64,000 bases of DNA, from assembly GCA_001936135.1 (NCBI GenBank), contig CP012811.1:620001-684000 (forward strand), in the 5' to 3' direction. The translations under genes and the position numbers were made by a program. Under the pieces are notes generated by a model, which saw only the letters and a program-made list of their open reading frames with translations, made no database searches and was not told the DNA's origin. The DNA is from Saccharomycopsis fibuligera x Saccharomycopsis cf. fibuligera. Lineage: Eukaryota > Ascomycota > Saccharomycetes > Ascoideales > Saccharomycopsidaceae. Shown here piece by piece: positions 40,085 through 51,545 of this stretch (its first letter is position 1; every line of letters begins with the position of its first letter).

Positions 40085-43000
40085 CTAGTAAGAAGTGAAA
40101 TGATCGACACACAGAGTTAGTATGTTGTTTAACATTCTTTGTTGCCTCATGAATATCATATTATTTTCTTCAATTTCCTCAGGAGTCAACCGTTTATCAT
40201 TACTTTCATTGTAATTTACAAATCTGTAATTCTTTATTCCAATACATCCGATTTTCTCCAAAACGCTATCCAAATAGCTTGCCGAGATTTCTTTTGATAC
40301 CACTACTCCAGACATTGAAATGAGTTTGAATATATCCACTGCTATTGCTAATACGGTCAACGACATCTCATTTTTCTGCGCCACTTCAATCATATCAATG
40401 TATTTTTTGAAAAACTTAACCATTATAATGACATTTTTTTCCGCAATATACTTCATTAAAAGCATTATTTTAATCTTTTCATTTTCTTCAATGGTGCGCG
40501 AGTTAAAATAATAGGATAAGATAACAAGCATGGCTAAAGTATGGAGGCAGTCATCTGTCAGATCATCAGCAATGCATTTCGGAATCTTAACATCATGATC
40601 AAGTTCAGTTACTTTAGTAGTATCAATTCCAGACTCAACTAAAGTTTGCCAAAAATCTCGCTTGTTTTTAAGAATAAACAAGAAGCACATGTAACTGCTA
40701 TAATATTGACCATTAGAGTTTTGCACCATATTTTTCTTCACATTCATTACGGTGGTAAGAGTCCTAATCACATCATTTTTCAAAAATGGAACATGCATCC
40801 CTCTAGCAAACAAAAAGCAAAGGAAAATATCATAGTTTTCGCTATCAATTTCAAAACCGCAAAATTTTTCATACATCGCTAACGTATCACCACCTGGTAT
40901 TCTTCCCTCAAACATTATCCTTTGATTTTCTTCCTTGCTGCTTCTAAATTCAAATTTTTTGTTAATTGTGTCCGCCACTTTACCAAAAAATTTTAAAGCA
41001 GCTTCATACATAATGATATCATCGGTCAAACAGCGACAGCCACCAATCCACACACTGAAAAATAATAATCGCAAGTTGAAAGTGAGGCCCTCCACACACA
41101 TGCTTAGCGCATAGACGTTGTTGACCGAATTTTCACTAAATAATAGCTTACCATCTCTTTCTTCCAAAGCATAGGAGCCAGATTTTTTTAATAACCGGAA
41201 CAATAATGATTCTGAAATTCGTTCACTTGCCAACACACCAAACAAGAGTAGCGCTTTTGATTGAAGGAAACCTTTACCAAGAAACACAAGATCGTATGTA
41301 TATCCGCTCCACCGAGTCTTCCAAAGATCTCTTAAATGGCGATCTGGATAGTTATTAATGAAAGACAAAAATTTTTTGATTAATGTGGCATATCTTGTCA
41401 CAATCCCAGAAATTTGACGACGGTCTTTAGCAATGTGTCCTTCATCTGCATTATATAAGCCATAAATCAATTTTGCTGTATCGCTTTCCAAATAATTGAT
41501 CAACTCATTGGCTTCTTGGCTGTTACCATCTCCTTTGAAAGTTCTGAATAACGAATAAGTGAGCCCGTACAAATCTTTTCTTAATGACTTGGGGCCAACA
41601 TTACTATAGATGCTCACCACAAATAAAAGTTCAGGAAAGTATTCTTCAAAATGATACTTTGAATTGAAAAAAGAGTAACTACACATTTTCACCAATACCG
41701 TGATTTCCGCCAATAAGATATGATTCTCAACTGAGTCAAGTTTCTCCAACTTGCGAGACAACTTAATTAAACGTCTCAAGATGCATGAACAGATGGTTAA
41801 CGTGGAAGTTGACGTTATTATAGTAATGATTTTTGACCAGCTCTTATGCAAAGTCTCGTACTCAACCGCCAAATTAACAACCTCTGTCAAAATGACATCT
41901 ATCAACTCGTCATTTGCCATAAGCTTTGTCCAAATGAAAACTTTTAGTAAACTAAAATGTTGCTCTTCTTGTGTTAACCTAATAAACTCTCTAATAATGT
42001 TCATAGTCTTAGTAATACCTTGTGGATCTGCTGAACAATAGACATATGAGTAAAGGTTCTCTATCCATGGTGAGATGTAAATCATAAACAGCTTTTTGGG
42101 TTCGTTACTGGTGTTGAAAACATGGAAGAATCCATTTATCATCTTGAATGTGAGATCAGGCCTTTGCTTGGCCAAAATTCTTGAGACTTGCACCACTTGC
42201 CAAATGTTGTCTTCAGGCACTGGCTGGTCCTCATTGTATGTGATATGGTAGTTCAAATCAAATTGAAACTTCTTGACAAGAAGTAATAGCAAATTACTAC
42301 TTGAAGTTCTAATGTTTTCATCTTGAGACAAAATTCCAGCTAACGTTAAGTTTAACAAATCTCCAAGATAGCTATCTATTTCATTCTTGGATTTCATGTT
42401 CGATTTCTTACTCTCAATTTTCCAGTGTTTTTCTGAAAGTTTGCTCTTGGTAACATGGAACATCTTCATGATATTGAGCCTTTTAGGTGATTGCAACATG
42501 GTTTTGGCACCAGTATCAGTATTAATAAGCAAAAACTCATTGCCAGAAGTTTTTGTGCTAGGCAATGAGATTTGTGCCGATTTCAAATGGTAAACATCAA
42601 GAATTTCAATAGGCTTTTCTCCCTTCTTCACCAAATTTGAGTGCGCTTCATTCAATGCTAGCTGTATGTATTTTGACCCAATGGTTAATGATCCAGGTAA
42701 GTACGTTTTAATCTCCTCAACATAAACATCAACATCATTGAAGACGTATTTCTTTTCGTTCGCAATTGATAAGGTATGTTTAGTAAGATGTGTCTTTATT
42801 GCAAACTCAGGATCCTGAAAAGTTGAAACACAATCTACTCCATTAATATTTGGTTTGAAAAAGAACAAAGATTTTCCTTTATCATAAGCAGCACTAACTC
42901 TGCGCAAAAAATTCATGCTCACGTTAACGTAATACACGCCAATCAAAGAGTTGAGCATGTCTTCAGTAATTAAAGATAACATAAAATCAGTTGGAAATGC

Positions 43001-46000
43001 CTTGTAAGTGTCAGAATATTCAGTTACATCAATAACACAGTAATATTTCTGATTTAAGTTCTCAAGCATTGCTTGTAACATGACATACACCGCTAATATT
43101 GGATCAATTTTGTGTTTTTGATAATAGTAATAACTAAAAATAATCATTGAATAACCATCTTCACTTTTCTCGCGCTTGATAAATGGAATTCCAACAATTG
43201 AAGAGGAATCAATCATTGAAAATTTGCTCATAAAATCATAAAGTTTGCTATTTTGCTCTGCTCCATTTTTAATTTCTTCAGGAATTTGGTACTCTTTCGT
43301 TAAAGTTGGTGGACCCAAACCGTTAAGAATACTGTCAAGTTTTTTGCAAAGAGCATATTTCAGTTCAATTGAAGCGTCACTTGAAATCCTTAATTTCAAA
43401 AGAGCATCCCTTATATCAAGGAAATTTTCGAATACAAACTTGTGGAGATAAAGAAACTCATTGGAATCATGATATACTTTTTCTGCTTGTGGTAAGTCAT
43501 CAACAGGGAATGAGGAAATCTCATCAAGAAAATGCATTATTTTAAAGCTCATACTATCAAGAACGTCTTGTTTGTGCGCAAGCAATGGCCATTTTGCATT
43601 AACTGTCGAGCCGTTAGCTAGTGTCTGTAGCACACGAGCAAGTAAAACAAATGACTTTCTTTCTTCTTTGTTAAAATCTCGTTTGATTGACAAATTTGTG
43701 TCTGGGTTCACTAAAGCTGGACAAATAAACCTAAGAAACACAAAAGCATTCACAACCCCTAGTGGGTCTCTATCGGTGAACTGTTTAGTGTATTCTTGTC
43801 TAATAGCAGAACAAATGATTTTAAAAGATGCTGGGAAATATTCAACTGATCCAACAATACAATCAACAATCATTGACAAGTAGTTCAAAAATAAAGCAAC
43901 GTTTTGTTCGACCTCTTCACTAGAACCACTTGTTTCGCTGGATTCAATCACTTCATTGTCGAAATCAAAATATGCCTTTCTAGCAATAATTTGTTTCAAC
44001 ACGGGCTGAAGCACTAAGCTCAAGTATGAGTTCCCTGCGGCTGATTTGGTGAATAGATACAAAAGACGAGTAGCAACAGTGTTTTGTCTGAGCACTGTTG
44101 AAGCATGAATTGCTGTTTTCATTTCATACTCAACAAGCTTAATAATGATATGCAACGCTTTACCTTGTGATTCATAGGCGTTTAGTAAAGCACAAGCTAA
44201 AAAATCAACTTCAGAAGAGGGGCAAACTTGAGCTAATGCTACCGCGAAATCAATATTATCAATGATGATCTTCAAGAATTTTTCCTCCAAATCTTTGCGG
44301 GTTTGTAGCGTTGGAGCAATATGCGATGTCGAACTTCTGATTATGTTAATGAAAATCTTTAAAAAAATCATTCTAAGTCTCACATCATGATGAAATCCTA
44401 ATGATATTGACTTTTCCAAAGCAATATCAATATTGGCAACAAATAAATTACCCAACCCAACAACCAAATGATCAAAACTTTCTTCAACTCTTTGTGCACG
44501 TACAAAATTAACTGACTTGTCAATTCCAGCATAATGGTTTAGAGTGGCAAATATAATAAGGAAATAATTTTCAATCATTGATTCTTTCTGTTTTATCAAA
44601 TCATCTCTGTAAACCGCAGTCAGAGGAGCCAAAGACAAACCGAGAGTTAACGCTTCCAATGCTTTTGCAGCTTCATAACAAAGATTAAGCTTAATATCAC
44701 TGAATCCTCTATGCTGATGATAATATTTATGGGCATGAAATTTTGATTTTTTGCCACTATCTTGATTAGAATCATTTGCAGTGATATCTTCCTCAGCTGC
44801 TGATCTGAATTTGCTTGGCAGCGTTGGTTCGCTAGTGTCTACCAGACTATACTTATCACTACTGTGAGCAGTCTTGATACTTTCAAGAGTACTCTCAGCA
44901 GATGACCTTATTGATTCACTATTATTACGATTGCTAGCATCATTATTATTACTGTTATTGTAATTCACATCATGATGGCTGCTACGGCTATCATTTGGCA
45001 CAAATTCGCTGCTTGCATCATTATTGTAAAATGGTGGAGAGCCTTTATCCTCATTGCACATAGTACACTCTTTTAGCCAATTCATCACTGTTTTAGTGTA
45101 AAAATTTCTCAACCATAAGCTACCTCTAACTTCAAGAGTACTGTTCGTTAATGATTCTGAACAAATTTTGCACATTTTGATTTTTATCTGATATGATTGG
45201 ATGCAATTGGTATTCTCAACCATCAGTAGTACCACTTGGACGAGACAAGCAATTGCCAGAGAAAGCTCAAATATCAAGATTTTGTCCTTCGTCAGATAAA
45301 CGTTTCTTATGAATGTAAGAATCGTATCTGCAACATTGAACCTGTTACTGGTGGAAGCCTCAGCGTAGTGATGTGAATAGTAATCTTTACCAAACTGTAA
45401 TAATCGGCGAGCTACTAATTTATAAGCCTTGGGATGTAGTTCTTCGGTGATGATACTTTTAACAAGCATTTGGATTGTAATGTTTGAGCTTTTTAGCAAG
45501 TCAATGTGGGCTTGAATGAATGTAGTAATATGCTCTTCAAGCTGCTTTGGCGCTTGCTCAAGACCATTAAGCAATATTCCACAAGTCATTGCCAAAAATC
45601 TCGTTATGCCTTCGTAAGTCTTGATATTTTCATAATTATCTTCAAAGATTTGGGGCTTGTAGTATTCCCATTTACTGTTTAAAATCAACCAAACGTTGAC
45701 TAAAGATTCAGTCGGGTACAGAATATGCTTCAATAGCAAGTTTCTTACCTTTTTCCGGAAAACTACCAACCCAGTAATGCTATGTTTATCAGCCAATAAT
45801 CCTTGGAAAAACTCCTTGTTTTTCCAACCGTCAAGTTCGTTTAATGAATCTGCTTCACTGCCGTAACCAAAAAGATTCATTTCTTGTTCAACAATGTGAA
45901 GAATCTTGGTCAAGTATTGGTAAACTTCCACATTTGGAGAACATGACATGAAAAAGAAAAACTCTTCCAACCTTCTCAACTGCTTCCGGACAAAATGCAC

Positions 46001-49000
46001 TTCTTTGAAATGGTTGGTTGCAGACAGTACAATCAACGGATATTTGGCCTTCAAAAGAAGTAGTCTTTCTTGCAAAACTTCAGAAAAAATCTCCAATAAT
46101 CCAGGTAACCTTGGGTTTCCAAGCTCAAATCGTTTCATCATTTGATACATTGTCCCATTAGAAAAATCAATAGCATCCGGCAATTTTTCCGCAATACTAG
46201 CATCATCTTCCAAATCTCGAAAAATTCTAATATCCAATAACTTGATCAATAAGTGTCGACTGGAATTGATAAGTTCTCCATCTTCATCTTCCAATCCACA
46301 AGCAATGGCATCAAACAAGTGAAATAATGTATACAATTCATCACTGATAGGGCTACTGGAATCATGCAGGATCTCATTAATGAAAAGATTATCAGCCACA
46401 ATATTAGTATCAATAAATGAACATGGTGACATTCTGATGATGGTAAATAAGTTAGATAAGAGTCTTTTGGAAGTAGCTACAGGATCAAGCAAATTTATCT
46501 GATAATTCAAGTTATTGTACGGTTTCACACCGTTTAGATCAATATTCTCAAAAAATGGAGAGTCATTCAAAGCGGCAGTTGCTGCTAATGGGGTAGAAAC
46601 ATTAGGGCTTGATACACTTGGTGATAATAAGGACGGTGATAATGCACTTGGAGTCAACGGTTTTGAAGTACTCAGGGCAATCGGGGTTCCCGATGCGGTT
46701 GGTGCATTACAATAGCTAGTGTTATTACTGCTTCCACTATTACTGTTACTGTAAACATTGTTGTTGCTGTTTTCATTATCCAAGCTGATCCTAGGTGATT
46801 TGAAGTTTTCATTAGTTGGGTTAGGTGTTGGAGTTGCTGTAGTTGAAGCTGACGGTCCTGCTGATGGTGCGCTGGTTGTTAAAGCACCAGACGTAGTTGC
46901 ACTATCAGAGTAAGTTGTGCTCGAATGCGAACCAGAGCCACCGTATTTTTTTTTAAACTCGCCATTATAAAACCTCAATTTATCCCGTTTATCATGCTTA
47001 AAGAAAGCTTTGGCCAAATTTTTGGTATCATCATATAACTTGTTGGAACGAGACAGGGACTCGCTTTCGTCAGTAATTGAGCCTGCATGGGTGATGCTGT
47101 TAAAAGTGCTATTGTTACTGTTGCTGCTGCTATTGTTATTACTGTTGTTGTTATTGTAGTTGTTATTATTTCTTCTAATGGCGGGAGTATATGCGTGTCT
47201 TGTGCCATGTTTAGTTAAGCTTGAAGATCTATCATTGTTGCTATTAGGTGGTGCTGGTGAATTTTCTCTACTAATTCTTCTTGAATGTACCACTGCCGGC
47301 GAGTTCAATGTTTTAAGACCACCTCCGCTCCTATTTGAATTCTTTGTATTACTTTGCGGTGGCCTAGGAGGCTTTGCAGGCACCGACTCTTCACGGAGAT
47401 TCGGTTTGAGATTGTGAAAACCAGTGGTATTAGGGTTGGCAAAGTTAACGGTACTAGCGGTTAATTGCGATGTAGTTTCAGAAGCAGATAAGTTTCTTGA
47501 ACCATTAATTATATGCACGAACTTCAACATGAACTCCAGCATAAATCCTTTAATGTCATTATTGTATTCATTATTTTTTGACAGTGATACTTCATAGTAT
47601 AGCCTCAAGCCACAAAGTAGTACTAGTAATCTATGCAATGATTTCGGGTTTTCAATGTTCAAGACGTAATTTATAAACGCGAAAAATGCAGATGGGTCAA
47701 GGGCACTTTGGAAGCAAAAGAAGCATATTCTTAGTTCATCCACTGCTTCTGCATTGTATTTTGAAAAGACATAATTTTCTTTAGTAAAATCGACTTTTAA
47801 TGGCATATTATCAAAATCATAGTAGTTAGTTTTGCCAATTTGCAAAGTCTCTAAAACGATTTGATGGTAGTTTTGAGAAAAGTTAACTATTGGATGGGTT
47901 TGCTGATACTTAACGATTGCTGAAGCAACTCCACAAATCAAAATGAAGGAATCGCAATTGTCAATGTAGCTCGGATCACTGGTGCCGGCACTTATATGAC
48001 TAGTGATTGTGTAAAGGTACTTTAATTGATAGTCATTTTCTAGCTCTTCATTGCTGATGGTTTCTTGTGAGCACATTCGGTTGAATTTGTCAAAAGCCGT
48101 TGGGTTAAGACATAATAGCGTTCCCATGGCTCTAGCGAATGTGCGCTTGTTATAGAGCGCAAATCTATCAGGGTTTCCTGTATCCGCTAAATCTTCAACA
48201 TTGTTATTGTGAGGACTACTAAAATTAATATCGTTATTCCGCAAATAAGGCACCATGTGATAAAATAGCAGCTTAGCACGATCACATATTTGCGAATGCT
48301 CCCCAGTAGCAAGGGCGAGATAATTTGATTGATTATGAGCAATCCAATGCTTTATGGCTCTCATAAAATTGATAAATACAAGCTGTTTTTTGGGGCCATC
48401 AAGATCACTTGTTTCGAAAAGAGTAGCGACAAACTCAAAACCTTTGCAAATAAGAGCATTGCTAGATGTCAAATCGTTTCCTAAAAAGATATACTCAAAC
48501 ATTTGTGCGTATTTTAAGAACAATTCCAATTGGCTAATGGCCACTGGGTCAGTACTGAGTTTTGCAGAAAGTGGGCTGCTGCTGTTAGTGGTGTTGTTGT
48601 TGTTGTTGTTGTTGTTTCTATCTGCAGTTGCCACAGGCGTAGTCAATCTCCTTGACAAAGAGTCAAAATACTCCAAAGGGCTCAAAAAAGCGACAAAAGT
48701 CAAAAGACAGCCGCTTAGGTTATCAATGACTTCAACTTCTTTGTCGGGCAGGTAGCTGGGAGCTGTGTTATTCTGTGGATTTGCAAGCGAAAGCACCAAG
48801 TACTCGCAAAGTGGGAAATTATGGGACATGATACTGCACACCACGTTGAAAAAGTACTCAAGATGTTCCAATTTCCAATCATCATCACTAACATCACTAT
48901 GACGGCCGCACAAATAAAAATACTGATCGACTGACATCGACGAAAGCGAGAATCTTAGTCTGTGGGTGCCGTAGTTTGACACGATGGGATCCGATTGCGA

Positions 49001-49315
49001 CGGTGGGCTGATTTGGTAGTTTCGCTTCACGACATCGATGAGCAATCGTTCAACAAAGATTATTGCGTTGCGCTTATGCAAAACATCATGTCCATTTTGA
49101 GAAAGTTCAGTGTTGACTTTGTCCAATAACTCAAATATCTTGAAGATTGTTTCTGCCTTGTGGTTAGCGCCTGATATGTCAATGAGACCACTTCTGAGAT
49201 AGGCGACGTTGGGGTCTGCGTGGAACTGGAGTTCCTCGAGAAACGGATTGCTAGGATTGAGAAGCGCCAGCGTGAGTCTTCCTATGAAATAATCGACAAT
49301 GGATTTGCCCGGCAT
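40085..49315 (-). CDS. IRA2: Ras GTPase-activating protein Ira2 (neurofibromin family)
   Basis: 3076 residues, almost identical in length to S. cerevisiae Ira2 (3079). The RasGAP domain is at about 1690-1880: LRQNTVATRLLYLF carries the arginine-finger Arg near 1743, and VNAFVFLRFICPALVNPD near 1855-1872 is the conserved FLR...PA block. A Sec14/PH-like segment follows (about 2030-2280, with MIIFSYYYYQKHKIDP and CVIDVTEYSDTYKAFPTDF). The N-terminal 1600 residues are helical-repeat-like with Ser/Asn-rich disordered inserts at about 640-960 and 1430-1530. Known role: it stimulates GTP hydrolysis by Ras1/Ras2 and so lowers cAMP-PKA signalling. IRA1 is the alternative name; CTG yeasts have one such gene, usually called IRA2. 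Confidence 0.93.
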   Translation of the reverse strand: MPGKSIVDYFIGRLTLALLNPSNPFLEELQFHADPNVAYLRSGLIDISGANHKAETIFKIFELLDKVNTELSQNGHDVLHKRNAIIFVERLLIDVVKRNYQISPPSQSDPIVSNYGTHRLRFSLSSMSVDQYFYLCGRHSDVSDDDWKLEHLEYFFNVVCSIMSHNFPLCEYLVLSLANPQNNTAPSYLPDKEVEVIDNLSGCLLTFVAFLSPLEYFDSLSRRLTTPVATADRNNNNNNNNTTNSSSPLSAKLSTDPVAISQLELFLKYAQMFEYIFLGNDLTSSNALICKGFEFVATLFETSDLDGPKKQLVFINFMRAIKHWIAHNQSNYLALATGEHSQICDRAKLLFYHMVPYLRNNDINFSSPHNNNVEDLADTGNPDRFALYNKRTFARAMGTLLCLNPTAFDKFNRMCSQETISNEELENDYQLKYLYTITSHISAGTSDPSYIDNCDSFILICGVASAIVKYQQTHPIVNFSQNYHQIVLETLQIGKTNYYDFDNMPLKVDFTKENYVFSKYNAEAVDELRICFFCFQSALDPSAFFAFINYVLNIENPKSLHRLLVLLCGLRLYYEVSLSKNNEYNNDIKGFMLEFMLKFVHIINGSRNLSASETTSQLTASTVNFANPNTTGFHNLKPNLREESVPAKPPRPPQSNTKNSNRSGGGLKTLNSPAVVHSRRISRENSPAPPNSNNDRSSSLTKHGTRHAYTPAIRRNNNNYNNNNSNNNSSSNSNNSTFNSITHAGSITDESESLSRSNKLYDDTKNLAKAFFKHDKRDKLRFYNGEFKKKYGGSGSHSSTTYSDSATTSGALTTSAPSAGPSASTTATPTPNPTNENFKSPRISLDNENSNNNVYSNSNSGSSNNTSYCNAPTASGTPIALSTSKPLTPSALSPSLLSPSVSSPNVSTPLAATAALNDSPFFENIDLNGVKPYNNLNYQINLLDPVATSKRLLSNLFTIIRMSPCSFIDTNIVADNLFINEILHDSSSPISDELYTLFHLFDAIACGLEDEDGELINSSRHLLIKLLDIRIFRDLEDDASIAEKLPDAIDFSNGTMYQMMKRFELGNPRLPGLLEIFSEVLQERLLLLKAKYPLIVLSATNHFKEVHFVRKQLRRLEEFFFFMSCSPNVEVYQYLTKILHIVEQEMNLFGYGSEADSLNELDGWKNKEFFQGLLADKHSITGLVVFRKKVRNLLLKHILYPTESLVNVWLILNSKWEYYKPQIFEDNYENIKTYEGITRFLAMTCGILLNGLEQAPKQLEEHITTFIQAHIDLLKSSNITIQMLVKSIITEELHPKAYKLVARRLLQFGKDYYSHHYAEASTSNRFNVADTILTFIRNVYLTKDKILIFELSLAIACLVQVVLLMVENTNCIQSYQIKIKMCKICSESLTNSTLEVRGSLWLRNFYTKTVMNWLKECTMCNEDKGSPPFYNNDASSEFVPNDSRSSHHDVNYNNSNNNDASNRNNSESIRSSAESTLESIKTAHSSDKYSLVDTSEPTLPSKFRSAAEEDITANDSNQDSGKKSKFHAHKYYHQHRGFSDIKLNLCYEAAKALEALTLGLSLAPLTAVYRDDLIKQKESMIENYFLIIFATLNHYAGIDKSVNFVRAQRVEESFDHLVVGLGNLFVANIDIALEKSISLGFHHDVRLRMIFLKIFINIIRSSTSHIAPTLQTRKDLEEKFLKIIIDNIDFAVALAQVCPSSEVDFLACALLNAYESQGKALHIIIKLVEYEMKTAIHASTVLRQNTVATRLLYLFTKSAAGNSYLSLVLQPVLKQIIARKAYFDFDNEVIESSETSGSSEEVEQNVALFLNYLSMIVDCIVGSVEYFPASFKIICSAIRQEYTKQFTDRDPLGVVNAFVFLRFICPALVNPDTNLSIKRDFNKEERKSFVLLARVLQTLANGSTVNAKWPLLAHKQDVLDSMSFKIMHFLDEISSFPVDDLPQAEKVYHDSNEFLYLHKFVFENFLDIRDALLKLRISSDASIELKYALCKKLDSILNGLGPPTLTKEYQIPEEIKNGAEQNSKLYDFMSKFSMIDSSSIVGIPFIKREKSEDGYSMIIFSYYYYQKHKIDPILAVYVMLQAMLENLNQKYYCVIDVTEYSDTYKAFPTDFMLSLITEDMLNSLIGVYYVNVSMNFLRRVSAAYDKGKSLFFFKPNINGVDCVSTFQDPEFAIKTHLTKHTLSIANEKKYVFNDVDVYVEEIKTYLPGSLTIGSKYIQLALNEAHSNLVKKGEKPIEILDVYHLKSAQISLPSTKTSGNEFLLINTDTGAKTMLQSPKRLNIMKMFHVTKSKLSEKHWKIESKKSNMKSKNEIDSYLGDLLNLTLAGILSQDENIRTSSSNLLLLLVKKFQFDLNYHITYNEDQPVPEDNIWQVVQVSRILAKQRPDLTFKMINGFFHVFNTSNEPKKLFMIYISPWIENLYSYVYCSADPQGITKTMNIIREFIRLTQEEQHFSLLKVFIWTKLMANDELIDVILTEVVNLAVEYETLHKSWSKIITIITSTSTLTICSCILRRLIKLSRKLEKLDSVENHILLAEITVLVKMCSYSFFNSKYHFEEYFPELLFVVSIYSNVGPKSLRKDLYGLTYSLFRTFKGDGNSQEANELINYLESDTAKLIYGLYNADEGHIAKDRRQISGIVTRYATLIKKFLSFINNYPDRHLRDLWKTRWSGYTYDLVFLGKGFLQSKALLLFGVLASERISESLLFRLLKKSGSYALEERDGKLLFSENSVNNVYALSMCVEGLTFNLRLLFFSVWIGGCRCLTDDIIMYEAALKFFGKVADTINKKFEFRSSKEENQRIMFEGRIPGGDTLAMYEKFCGFEIDSENYDIFLCFLFARGMHVPFLKNDVIRTLTTVMNVKKNMVQNSNGQYYSSYMCFLFILKNKRDFWQTLVESGIDTTKVTELDHDVKIPKCIADDLTDDCLHTLAMLVILSYYFNSRTIEENEKIKIMLLMKYIAEKNVIIMVKFFKKYIDMIEVAQKNEMSLTVLAIAVDIFKLISMSGVVVSKEISASYLDSVLEKIGCIGIKNYRFVNYNESNDKRLTPEEIEENNMIFMRQQRMLNNILTLCVDHFTSY

Positions 49316-49932
49316 ACTTGTGAGGACATCAATATGAGATGTGCAGGCCTGGGGGAATGTGAGTAAGTGTGAGTATGAGTGTCAGCGTATTGAGAAAGAA
49401 AGAAAGAGAGAGAGAGAGAGCAAAAGCAAGCAATGAGGTACCGCTTCTGTAGATTGTATCGATATTGGGATCATCGCAGCCGTCAAAGAAAGACAAAAAC
49501 ACTGGAGCGATCGTCAATATTTTTAGCTTCAACGCCTGTCACTGGGCCCAAGGCTCGGACAACAACAAACAATGCCTCTCAATTGCAACCTTAACCAGCA
49601 CAGCATTGGTTTGACAGGCCCGCCGGGCAACGCTGTTTACGTAACAATATATCAGTACTACAGACCAGCCAATAGCTACAACTAATTCTAAGTTGAGCAT
49701 ATACTGCTCATGGTGCTGTAGAACGGTAAAACTTGCACAACGTCAGCAATCTTAAACCCAATAGGCCGATTATGCCTATTATATACCCACAGGCGGAGAG
49801 TTGCTGCGCCAGAGGAACTAAAGTTTAGAGTTGGGCACGGTTAGCTTTACAGAACTTAGACCTCCAGATTCCCAATTGTAGTTGTAGTAGGCAGCATACA
49901 AGTATCTACCACTGGCATATACAAGAGTCGAA

Positions 49933-49965
<33 letters not shown>

Positions 49966-50311
49966 TTTCAATTCGTAACATTTGAAACGAATGCAATGTA
50001 TTGTCCATTCCACGATGGGGGAGATTATCTACACTACAAATTACAACCGCACAATAAATAACCTTTTACCAGAGACAAAACAAAAAAAGAACTGCGCAAC
50101 CTAACAAAAGTAAATAAAAGATAAAAGATAAAAAATAAAAAAAAGAGAAAACACATTGGTCAAGCAAAATTGTTTCTCCCAGTACAGTACAAGCTGGCTA
50201 TAGCTTCCTTTTAAAATTTAAAACCTTTGAAAAAATCATTTTTGCTTTTTTCATTTATTTATTATATGCTTTGCAACAACATTAAAGAAAACAAAAAAAA
50301 GTACAAGTCAT
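49316..50311. other. intergenic between IRA2 and RPL27, with GA repeat and 29-base T-run
   Basis: Near the IRA2 start is a GAAA/GA repeat (about 49391-49420). A 29-base T-run occupies 49935-49963. The right part (about 50000-50310) is A-rich and should contain the RPL27 3' UTR. No gene was seen between. Confidence 0.65.
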
Positions 50312-51545
50312 TTAAAAGTTCAATTTGGTAAAGAACCACTTGTTTTTGCCGGTTTGGTGCTTTTCTTCAAAAGCCTTCTTGACAACCTTTTTAGCTTCAG
50401 AACGTTGAGTTGGTTCGCTCAAAGCGTCAGTGGTGACGGCAGTCTTGATATTTTCAACTTCCACAGTGTATCTGGTTGGGAACAAGTGGTTGTAGTTGAC
50501 AACCTTGACAAATGGCTTGATCTTGGTTCTCTTGGCAACTTTCTTAGCACCGTGAGCTTTGTGGACCTTCAATGGGTATCTGTCAATACCAGCAACTATA
50601 GCGTGTGGGAATGGGTGGGATTTGGTACCTTCGTCGTGTGGTTTGACGACAACGACTTTTCTACCAGCAAAACGTCCACGGACAATAATTGCTAAAACAG
50701 ATGTTAGTGGGAGTGTTCAAGAAGATACTATGAAAATTCACCATAGCAGACAAAAAAGACAAGAGATTGGGAATGACGATGATCAAATCACCGAGACAGA
50801 ACTGAATCTTGTGGTTTGCAAAATTCCTTATTGAAAATTGAGAAGCAAAGTAGATGGAGTGCATTTTCCACTTGGCAGATCTGATTCAGTTTTTTTTTTT
50901 TTTTTTTTTGCAATCAGGTAGTTGTGAGTGTAACACATTTACAAAGCATTATTAATACTTTGCATGAGGCAAGAACCTGATCTTTTGCAATTTGCCTGTA
51001 AATGAAAACTGTAGACGAGTGATGATGGCCTTTATCAAAAAATTTCCCTTTTTTATACGCAGTGTGTCGCCAGTTGGCAACGTGGATATAAATTACACTG
51101 ACTGAAAAGTTTCCCAAGTGATGTTTCGCGGGAACTGTAAAAATAATAGATAATGCATATGGAGATTGCAATTAATTTTTGATTGGCAAAGTTTTGTGAC
51201 TGGATAGTTGGTCTACTGAAAAATTTCACGAGGCGTGTTTTTCATAGTCAACATATATGGTGATATTTCATCTTTCCTGAAAAGTTCAGCATTTCGCTTT
51301 CTATCACATTGCAATTTCCATAGCACGATACAGTCTGTGGAAGGGAAGGGAGAAAAAAACTTTGCTTATCTATACATGGTGGTTGAAATATGATGGCATC
51401 ATTTACCGTTGTCACCACTCAACTAGTCCACGTCTATGTCTATGTCTGTCTGTATGGCGATGAACATGGATATGGATATGCCTGAAAATATAACATCATT
51501 CATTGAATACATACCAACTTTACCAGATTTGATGAATTTAGCCAT
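50312..51545 (-). CDS. RPL27: 60S ribosomal protein eL27 (Rpl27), two exons
   Basis: Exon 1 is 51545-51515 (31 bases) and exon 2 is 50691-50312, giving 136 residues, the exact length of yeast Rpl27. The protein starts [10 protein letters not shown] and continues [20 protein letters not shown], with [20 protein letters not shown] and the end [11 protein letters not shown], all L27e signatures. Reading only the long exon would start at an internal Met (50572) and lose the first third, including the KOW-like RGRFAGRK. The intron position, early in the frame, agrees with S. cerevisiae RPL27. Known role: structural protein of the large subunit. The promoter has Tbf1- and Cbf1-type sites. Confidence 0.96.
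50692..51514 (-). other. RPL27 intron, 823 bases
   Basis: Donor GTATGT at 51514-51509, acceptor TAG at 50694-50692, and a CACTAAC branch point at 50709-50703. It is long for a yeast intron. It contains a run of about 20 T (plus strand) near 50890-50909. I looked for C/D box snoRNA motifs on the minus strand and found no pair. Confidence 0.93.
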
